Below, in pieces: positions 1-4,470 of a DNA stretch of 5,725 nt. Source of the DNA: an uncultured bacterium (GTDB lineage: Bacteria > Bacillota > Clostridia > Lachnospirales > Lachnospiraceae). The first letter of the stretch is position 1, and each line of letters starts with the position of its first letter. The stretch covers positions 1 to 5,725 of the forward strand of contig CAMBUC010000148.1 in NCBI GenBank assembly GCA_945871045.1, given 5' to 3'. Position numbers and translations under genes: made by a program. The notes beneath the pieces are model-generated. The model saw only the letters and a program-made list of their open reading frames with translations, searched no databases and was not told where the DNA came from.

Positions 1-497
1 GTGAGGTTTGCCAGTTCGCTGCAGCTGGAAAGGAGATCGGCAAGAAGTCTCTGTCAGAGATCGCTATGAGTTATGGTTACGTTTACGTAGCACAGATCGC
101 TCTTGGCGCTAACCCTGCTCAGGCTGTTAAGGCTATCGCTGAGGCTGAGGCATACAACGGACCTTCCCTGATCATCGGATACGCTCCTTGTGAGTTACAC
201 GGTATCGCTAAGGGTGGTATGAACCACTGCCAGGATGAGATGAAGAAGGCAGTTGCTTCCGGTTACTGGAACTTGTTCTCATTCAACCCTGCATTAAAGG
301 CAGAGGGCAAGAACCCGTTCACCTTGACTTCTAAGGCCGGAGACGGCACATACCAGGATTTCCTGAACAACGAGGCACGTTATACTCGTCTGATCAAGCC
401 GTTCCCTGAGAGAGCTGAGAGACTGTTCAAGGAGTCTGAGGAAGCTGCAAAGGCTCGTTTCGAGCACTTACAGAGACTGGTTGAGTTATACAAATAA
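1..497 (+). CDS. nifJ: Pyruvate:ferredoxin (flavodoxin) oxidoreductase, C-terminal part (5' end outside window)
   Basis: This is the last 164 residues of an enzyme that normally has about 1,170-1,200. It oxidatively decarboxylates pyruvate with CoA to acetyl-CoA, CO2 and reduced ferredoxin in the cytoplasm, a central step of clostridial fermentation. The reading frame is already open at base 3 (E-V-C-Q-F-A-A-A-G-K), so the ATG at 66 is an internal Met, not a start. Visible family wording includes AMSYGYVYVAQIALGANPAQ, GPSLIIGYAPC and GYWNLFSFNP, all from the thiamine-diphosphate-binding C-terminal domain. The Cys of YAPC (codon 189-191) sits where the family has the distal ligand of the proximal [4Fe-4S] cluster, Cys1071 in the Desulfovibrio africanus enzyme; that assignment is from memory. 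The protein ends in LVELYK, without the long C-terminal extension of the Desulfovibrio enzyme. A terminator follows 24 bp after the stop codon, so nifJ is not co-transcribed with the next gene. Identification is secure; nifJ versus por is a naming choice. Confidence 0.96.
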   Translation, partial: EVCQFAAAGKEIGKKSLSEIAMSYGYVYVAQIALGANPAQAVKAIAEAEAYNGPSLIIGYAPCELHGIAKGGMNHCQDEMKKAVASGYWNLFSFNPALKAEGKNPFTLTSKAGDGTYQDFLNNEARYTRLIKPFPERAERLFKESEEAAKARFEHLQRLVELYK

Positions 498-521
498 TTC
501 ACACAGATGAAATGAACTTTT

Positions 522-557
522 ATCCCCCTGCGGACATTGCCTGTAGGGGGATTTTTT
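522..557 (+). terminator. Intrinsic terminator of nifJ
   Basis: ATCCCCCT (522-529) pairs perfectly with AGGGGGAT (545-552), giving an 8-bp stem around a 15-base loop. The stem can lengthen inward through G·T, C-G, G·T and G-C pairs (530-533 with 541-544). A run of six T (552-557) follows the stem directly. It lies 24 bp after the nifJ stop codon, as expected for a factor-independent terminator. Confidence 0.88.
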
Positions 558-593
558 GTTGTATAGGATACTTCGTCTCCTATACAACAAAAA
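553..593. repeat. Perfect 16-bp inverted repeat (strong hairpin) overlapping the terminator T-run
   Basis: TTTTTGTTGTATAGGA (553-568) and TCCTATACAACAAAAA (578-593) are exact reverse complements separated by nine bases (tacttcgtc). Inside the loop AC (570-571) can pair with GT (575-576) beyond a single T/C mismatch, leaving a three-base TTC tip, and a T·G pair (552 with 594) can extend the outer end. The left arm contains the T-run of the nifJ terminator, so the two structures abut. No T-run follows on the + strand. Read from the - strand, the sequence GCCGGAGGC leads into TTTTT, resembling part of a reverse terminator. It may be an mRNA 3'-end stabiliser, a bidirectional terminator or a copy of a dispersed intergenic palindrome; the sequence alone cannot decide. 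Confidence 0.85.
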
Positions 594-668
594 GCCTCCG
601 GCAGGATGCAGAAATAACTTTTGGAAAAAAGACCAAATAATTTCCTATGTATTTCCGCGAAACAAGAA

Positions 669-697
669 TTTACAAATTGCGGTTTCGGTGTTAGAAT
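669..697 (+). promoter_or_regulatory. Putative sigma-A-type promoter of the downstream operon
   Basis: TTTACA (669-674) and TAGAAT (692-697) are each one base off the consensus -35 and -10 boxes, with the optimal 17-bp spacer. Transcription would begin near 703-706, giving a short leader of about 25 bases before the ATG at 731. The -35 box lies inside AATTT-AC-AAATT (667-678), and an outer pair CGAAAC (658-663)/GTTTCG (682-687) brackets it, so an operator is possible but unproven. This is the only good promoter in the gap between nifJ and the next gene. Confidence 0.68.
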
Positions 698-730
698 GTA
701 GCATAGACTAGTCATACTGGGAGGAAAATT

Positions 731-1897
731 ATGCTTCAGATCGAGGAGTGGTTTCGCAGACCGCTGCGCAGGACAGCGACGAGGACGTCATCCGTCACAA
801 GACCGGAGAAGCCGGCCTATAAAACAGAATCCGTAAAACCGAAAATGTCAGAACGGACAGACATTTTTGAAGAACCCACAGAAGAACCGGTTGTTTTGGA
901 GACGCAGGAGCAGTCTATGGAACAGGCCGTTCTTTGTGATGCTTCGGAGGAGATGTTTGAGGCGGAAGAGTCGGCTGAAACGGAATCGGAATTCGTGGAC
1001 CCGGAACCGACGGAGTCAGTATCTTCGGAAGCACAGCCCGCATCGGTGGAAACGAAAGAAGAGCCTGTGCAGGAAGAGATTTCTCTTCAGGATGCAGTCG
1101 CAGAAGCGAATGAATTAGATCATATAACAGAAAAAATAGGGATGGATGTATCGGAAATGATGGATATGAAAAAGGAAGATTTCTTACTACAGCAGATCGA
1201 TGAATTCCGCGAGAAGGCAAAACAGTTACAGCAGTTGATGAAAAATCGGGAGACGAAGGCAAAAGAATTGCAGGAGACCGTGGACGCAAGAGAAGCAAAG
1301 GCTAGCGAACTGGACAGCCTGATCCATGTGCGAAAAGGCGAGGCGGACAAGATCATGAAGAATGTTTCTGTCCGGATCGACTCCATGTCTGAAGGCGTGA
1401 GAACGGAGATGTCCGGTCTGTCCGATTCCCTGAGCAAAGAGGTCAGCGGGTTGACCCGCAATCTGACCCATGAACTGAATCAGTCTACAGAAAAGACGCG
1501 TCAGGTGGTTGAAGCCGCAACGCAGAGCATGATCGATCAGAATACGCGTAGTCTGGAAGGTTTAAAGGAGCAGTTGGAACAACTCGGCCACAAAGATCAG
1601 ATCAATGAACTTTCTACCGAGATGAACAGCCGCATCACCACATTGAAGACGGACATTGCCGACAAGATCCACGCGGAAGATGTGAAATGTTATCGTAACA
1701 TTCAGGCTTCCATGGACGAGCAGAGCAAGTTATTATCTGAGGGCGACGAGAAAACCCGTAAGCATATTCAGGAACAGGTGGACAGCCTGAGTGTGCAGAT
1801 GCGCGGACAATCGAAACTGTTGAAAGTATCTCTTGGATTCTCTGTCTTGAATTTTCTTGGCGTGGTGGGTATCTTGGTATTTTTATTCTTGTTCTAA
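731..1897 (+). CDS. Tail-anchored coiled-coil membrane protein of unknown function
   Basis: This 388-residue protein is not one I can name. Residues 1-40 are basic and Arg/Lys/Thr-rich (WFRRPLRRTATRT). Residues about 42-118 are strongly acidic, rich in Glu, Pro and Ser, and probably disordered. From about 145 to 360 it reads as one long helical, coiled-coil region. Residues 158-213 form four tandem 14-residue units (for example AREAKASELDSLIH), and 213-267 form about five 11-residue units (RTEMSGLSDSL, SKEVSGLTRNL). Residues 366-388 are a single hydrophobic segment ending at the C-terminus (VSLGFSVLNFLGVVGILVFL), with no signal peptide, so I infer a tail anchor with the bulk in the cytoplasm. 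The only Cys are at 69 and 320. The start is supported by GGGAGGA (719-725), five bases before the ATG, and by the promoter upstream. It is first in the apparent operon, 20 bp from the next small gene. A scaffold, tether or envelope-stress role would be speculation. Confidence 0.85.
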   Translation: MLQIEEWFRRPLRRTATRTSSVTRPEKPAYKTESVKPKMSERTDIFEEPTEEPVVLETQEQSMEQAVLCDASEEMFEAEESAETESEFVDPEPTESVSSEAQPASVETKEEPVQEEISLQDAVAEANELDHITEKIGMDVSEMMDMKKEDFLLQQIDEFREKAKQLQQLMKNRETKAKELQETVDAREAKASELDSLIHVRKGEADKIMKNVSVRIDSMSEGVRTEMSGLSDSLSKEVSGLTRNLTHELNQSTEKTRQVVEAATQSMIDQNTRSLEGLKEQLEQLGHKDQINELSTEMNSRITTLKTDIADKIHAEDVKCYRNIQASMDEQSKLLSEGDEKTRKHIQEQVDSLSVQMRGQSKLLKVSLGFSVLNFLGVVGILVFLFLF

Positions 1898-1917
1898 TTG
1901 TTTAGAAGGGGGATTTT

Positions 1918-2082
1918 ATGACAGATAGAGAGTTATTAGAGGCATTGTACAATGACATGCAGACCATGAAGGAACGGATTCAGACGCTTGATCGAAATAT
2001 TACGAAAGTGGAATTGACGCTGGAGAATGAGACGAATCATAATATCCAGTTGTTGGCTGATATCAAATCAAAAATTGCATAA
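1918..2082 (+). CDS. Small 54-residue helical protein of unknown function
   Basis: The ATG at 1918 follows a strong ribosome binding site (AGAAGGGGG, 1904-1912), and the frame runs to TAA at 2080-2082. It encodes 54 residues starting MTDRELLEALYNDMQTMKER. The whole sequence is amphipathic and predicted helical, with hydrophobic positions spaced 3-4 apart (L6, L7, L10, M14, M17, I21, L24, I28, V31, L33), no Cys, no signal peptide and no membrane segment. The segment LTLENETNHNIQLLADI resembles a short coiled-coil motif I remember from many clostridial proteins, some of them regulators, but I cannot cite a family. It lies 20 bp after the coiled-coil gene and 18 bp before ppaC, in the same direction, so co-transcription is likely. 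Short length makes it easy to miss; its ribosome binding site and clean fit between neighbours argue that it is real. It may be a partner of the upstream coiled-coil protein (inference). Confidence 0.8.
   Translation: MTDRELLEALYNDMQTMKERIQTLDRNITKVELTLENETNHNIQLLADIKSKIA
2014..2043 (+). promoter_or_regulatory. Possible internal promoter for ppaC
   Basis: TTGACG (2014-2019) and CATAAT (2038-2043) are each one base off the sigma-A consensus boxes, with an 18-bp spacer. They lie inside the 54-residue gene and would start transcription about 50 bases before the ppaC ATG. The match lies in coding sequence and could be chance, so this is a candidate only. Confidence 0.3.
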
Positions 2083-2090
2083 TTGATCAT

Positions 2091-2097
2091 AGAGGTG
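2091..2097 (+). promoter_or_regulatory. Ribosome binding site that sets the ppaC start
   Basis: AGAGGTG at 2091-2097 lies just before the ATG at 2101. An in-frame TTG at 2083 would add six residues but has no purine-rich site at the right distance and would place this site inside the coding region. The ATG also puts the family's GHKNPDTDS motif about 13 residues from the N-terminus, close to where related enzymes have it. Confidence 0.7.
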
Positions 2098-2100
2098 TTT

Positions 2101-3759
2101 ATGAGTTATAGTGAAACAAACAGTATCTGGGTTGTTGGACACAAGAATCCGGATACTGATTCTATTTGTGCAGCGATTGCATACGCTGCCTTGAAAAATC
2201 AAACAGAGAGAGCGAATTATGAACCGAAGCGTGCCGGTGCCATGAATAGTGAGACCGCGTATGTACTGGACTATTTTGGCGTGGAAGCGCCGGAACAGGT
2301 CAGTGATGTGGGTGCGCAGGTCAAGGATATCAATATTCGTCGTACGGCAGGCGTTCGACAGGGCATTACATTGAAAAAAGCATGGGAACTGATGCAGACG
2401 GAGCGTGTGGTAACACTTCCCATCGTAAATGAGGATCGCAAATTGGTGGGACTGATCTCTAACAATGATATTGCCATGTGTTACATGGAGGTGTCCAATC
2501 AGGAGAGCCTTTCCCAGGCGCGCCCGCAATACAAAAATATCATTGAGACCCTCAACGGAACGCTGTTGACCGGAAACGAACACGGGATCTTTATGCACGG
2601 AAAAGTGGAGGTAGCTGCCGGCAACAAAGAGCGTGTGGAAGAATATATCGACAAAGACGATCTGGTCATTCTTGGTGACCGCGAGGAGATGCAGCGCCGT
2701 TCTCTGGAACTGGATGTCAGCTGTATGATTATCTGCGGCGGATCTCAGGTTTCCACAGAGATGCTTGAAATGGCAAAGCGCAGAGACTGCGTGCTGATCT
2801 CAACACCTTATGATACCTTTACGACTGCCCGCCTCATCAATCAGAGTATGCCTATCAAATCCATCATGACAAAAAAAGGTCTCATCACCTTTGAACTGGA
2901 TGACTACATTGATGACATTAAAGATGTGATGTCCAAAGAGCGTCATCGTGATTTTCCTGTTTTGGATGAGAATGGTGATTACGTGGGAATGATTTCCCGC
3001 AGAAACCTGTTAAATATGCAAAAAAAGCGTGTGATCCTCGTGGATCACAACGAAAAGACACAGGCGGTTGACGGTATTTCCGGAGCAGAGGTGTTGGAGA
3101 TCATCGATCATCACAGACTGGGCAGTTTAGAGACCATGTCTCCGGTCTTTTTCCGCAATCAGCCGCTGGGTTCGACATCCTCTATCGTATGGAAAATGTA
3201 TCAGGAAAAAGGTGTGGAAGTGGATCAAAAAATCGCAGGCTTACTCTGCGCAGCGATCATTTCAGATACACTGATGTTCCGCTCTCCCACCTGTACAGCC
3301 TTTGATAAAGAAGCAGCAGAAGAACTGGCTCAGATCGCGGGGATTGATATAGAAACCTTTGCCAGCAATATGTTCCGTGCAGGCAGCGATTTCCGAAGAA
3401 AGAGCATCGAAGAAATCTGCTATCTTGACTTTAAGACGTTTACTGCTGAAAAGATCACCTTTGGTGTCAGCCAGATCAGTGCCATGAGTGGTCTTGATCT
3501 GGAAGACGTGAAAAACCGCGTGGATGGTTACCTGGATACGATGTTGGTGGATCGTAAACTGGATATGGTATTTGTTTTGTTAACGAATATCGTGATGGAG
3601 CAGTCGGAGGTGTTATGCGCCGGAGAAGGTGCCCGCAGATTACTTGGTCAGGCGTTCCGTGATGCAAAAGAGGAAGCGGAAGAAGTGGTACTTCGTGGTG
3701 TGGTCTCGCGTAAAAAACAGTTTATACCGGAGTTGATCCGGGCGATGCAGGAGCAATAG
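2101..3759 (+). CDS. ppaC: Manganese-dependent inorganic pyrophosphatase with CBS-DRTGG-CBS regulatory insert (family II)
   Basis: This 552-residue cytoplasmic enzyme hydrolyses pyrophosphate to two phosphates, pulling biosynthetic reactions forward. It belongs to the DHH superfamily. Metal-binding motifs are intact: GHKNPDTDS (H14, D18, D20), VDHNE (D315), IDHH (D336, H337, H338) and SDT (D389). The C-terminal DHHA2 part ends in the substrate-binding SRKKQ motif (536-540). Plain family II enzymes have about 310 residues; the extra 240 lie between the first and second motifs. In order they read as CBS 1 (about 73-131, with TLPIVNEDRKLVGLISNNDI), a DRTGG domain (about 145-250, LNGTLLTGNE to the end of ARLINQSM) and CBS 2 (about 251-310, with FPVLDENGDYVGMISRRNLL). 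Known relatives with this layout are inhibited by AMP/ADP and activated by ATP and, when DRTGG is present, by diadenosine polyphosphates; that is expected here, not shown. The next gene begins 1 bp after the stop. Confidence 0.96.
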   Translation: MSYSETNSIWVVGHKNPDTDSICAAIAYAALKNQTERANYEPKRAGAMNSETAYVLDYFGVEAPEQVSDVGAQVKDINIRRTAGVRQGITLKKAWELMQTERVVTLPIVNEDRKLVGLISNNDIAMCYMEVSNQESLSQARPQYKNIIETLNGTLLTGNEHGIFMHGKVEVAAGNKERVEEYIDKDDLVILGDREEMQRRSLELDVSCMIICGGSQVSTEMLEMAKRRDCVLISTPYDTFTTARLINQSMPIKSIMTKKGLITFELDDYIDDIKDVMSKERHRDFPVLDENGDYVGMISRRNLLNMQKKRVILVDHNEKTQAVDGISGAEVLEIIDHHRLGSLETMSPVFFRNQPLGSTSSIVWKMYQEKGVEVDQKIAGLLCAAIISDTLMFRSPTCTAFDKEAAEELAQIAGIDIETFASNMFRAGSDFRRKSIEEICYLDFKTFTAEKITFGVSQISAMSGLDLEDVKNRVDGYLDTMLVDRKLDMVFVLLTNIVMEQSEVLCAGEGARRLLGQAFRDAKEEAEEVVLRGVVSRKKQFIPELIRAMQEQ

Positions 3760-3760
3760 C

Positions 3761-4456
3761 ATGAAACAGGCAAAACCGTCTGACTTTGCACAGCCGAAGA
3801 AATCCCAAAGGAAGCCTGTGCAGAATCCGAGAAAAAACCAGACCCGGAAAGGGACAGATAAGCCCTCAAAACAGAAACCAGCGAGTGGAAAAAAGCAGAC
3901 CTGGCGGGGCGGGAATCTGTTGTATCCGGTTCCGGCGGTTATGGTGAGTGTGGCCCGTCCGGGGGAAAAACCGAATATCATCACGGTGGCTTGGACCGGA
4001 ACGATCAATTCCGACCCGGCGATGCTGTCTATTTCTGTCCGGAAAGAACGTCATTCCCATGGGATCCTTTGCGATACGAAGGAATTTGTTGTCAATCTTG
4101 TTCATGAGCCGCTGGTGTATGCTTGCGATTATTGTGGCGTGCGCTCCGGAAGAGATGTGGACAAGTTTGCAAAGATGCATTTGACACCCATCGCAGTCGA
4201 GGGGGTGGGTGTGCCTGCGATCGCAGAAAGTCCGGTCAATCTTGCCTGCAAAGTGACGCAGATCATTCCGCTTGGAACGCATGATATGTTTTTGGCAGAG
4301 ATTGTCAGCGTGACCGTAGACGAGAGATATATGGATGAAAAAGGAACTTTCCATCTGAATGATGCAGGGCTTGTGGCGTATTCCCACGGCAGATATTTTA
4401 AACTCGGAAAAGAAGTGGGTTCCTTTGGATATAGTGTGAGAAAAAATAAACAATAA
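3761..4456 (+). CDS. Flavin reductase-like (flavoredoxin-type) FMN-binding protein with basic N-terminal tail
   Basis: This 231-residue protein carries a flavin reductase-like domain over residues about 50-220. Typical wording is seen in LLYPVPAVMVSV, NIITVAWTGTINSDPAMLSI (72-91, the expected flavin-contact region), CGVRSGRDVDKF (125-136) and SHGRYFKLGKEVGSFGYSVR near the end. Family members bind FMN and either reduce free flavin with NAD(P)H or pass electrons; the partner here is unknown. Residues 1-47 are an extra tail not expected in the family, with 15 Lys/Arg, seven Gln and six Pro against only two acidic residues, probably disordered. The ATG lies 1 bp after the ppaC stop, and its ribosome binding site (AGGAG, 3749-3753) is inside ppaC, so translation is likely coupled. 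There is no other Met before the domain core, which supports the tail as genuinely translated unless a GTG/TTG start is used. The domain call is firm; substrate and symbol are not. Confidence 0.88.
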   Translation: MKQAKPSDFAQPKKSQRKPVQNPRKNQTRKGTDKPSKQKPASGKKQTWRGGNLLYPVPAVMVSVARPGEKPNIITVAWTGTINSDPAMLSISVRKERHSHGILCDTKEFVVNLVHEPLVYACDYCGVRSGRDVDKFAKMHLTPIAVEGVGVPAIAESPVNLACKVTQIIPLGTHDMFLAEIVSVTVDERYMDEKGTFHLNDAGLVAYSHGRYFKLGKEVGSFGYSVRKNKQ

Positions 4457-4470
4457 AGGGGAAGATCTAT

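Noticed and set aside
66..497. A separate 143-residue gene starting at the ATG at 66
   Set aside because: The frame is open to the window's left edge and the upstream residues continue the pyruvate:ferredoxin oxidoreductase sequence, so this Met is internal.
594..608. GCCTCCGGCAGGATG as a stand-alone terminator hairpin on the minus strand
   Set aside because: Only about three base pairs form around a small loop; although TTTTT follows on that strand, the stem is too weak and no minus-strand gene ends there.
380..715. Minus-strand open frame spanning the nifJ end and the intergenic gap
   Set aside because: It runs through the terminator and hairpin, overlaps nifJ, and its translation shows no recognisable domain or plausible ribosome binding site.
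498..730. Riboswitch, T-box or small RNA in the intergenic gap
   Set aside because: After the two hairpins only about 135 bases remain, including the promoter; the predicted leader is about 25 bases, too short for a known riboswitch.
915..1461. Minus-strand and alternative-frame open stretches within the coiled-coil gene
   Set aside because: The biased Glu/Lys-rich codons of the real gene keep other frames open; the products are low-complexity Ser/Leu/Phe or Arg-rich strings with no start signal.
1943..1954. Perfect 12-bp palindrome CATTGTACAATG inside the 54-residue gene
   Set aside because: It lies within coding sequence, encodes ordinary residues of the amphipathic helix and has no partner site nearby; a single palindrome of this size is compatible with chance.
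2083..2100. TTG at 2083 as the ppaC start
   Set aside because: No ribosome binding site at the right distance, whereas AGAGGTG precedes the ATG at 2101, which also fits the family's N-terminal length.
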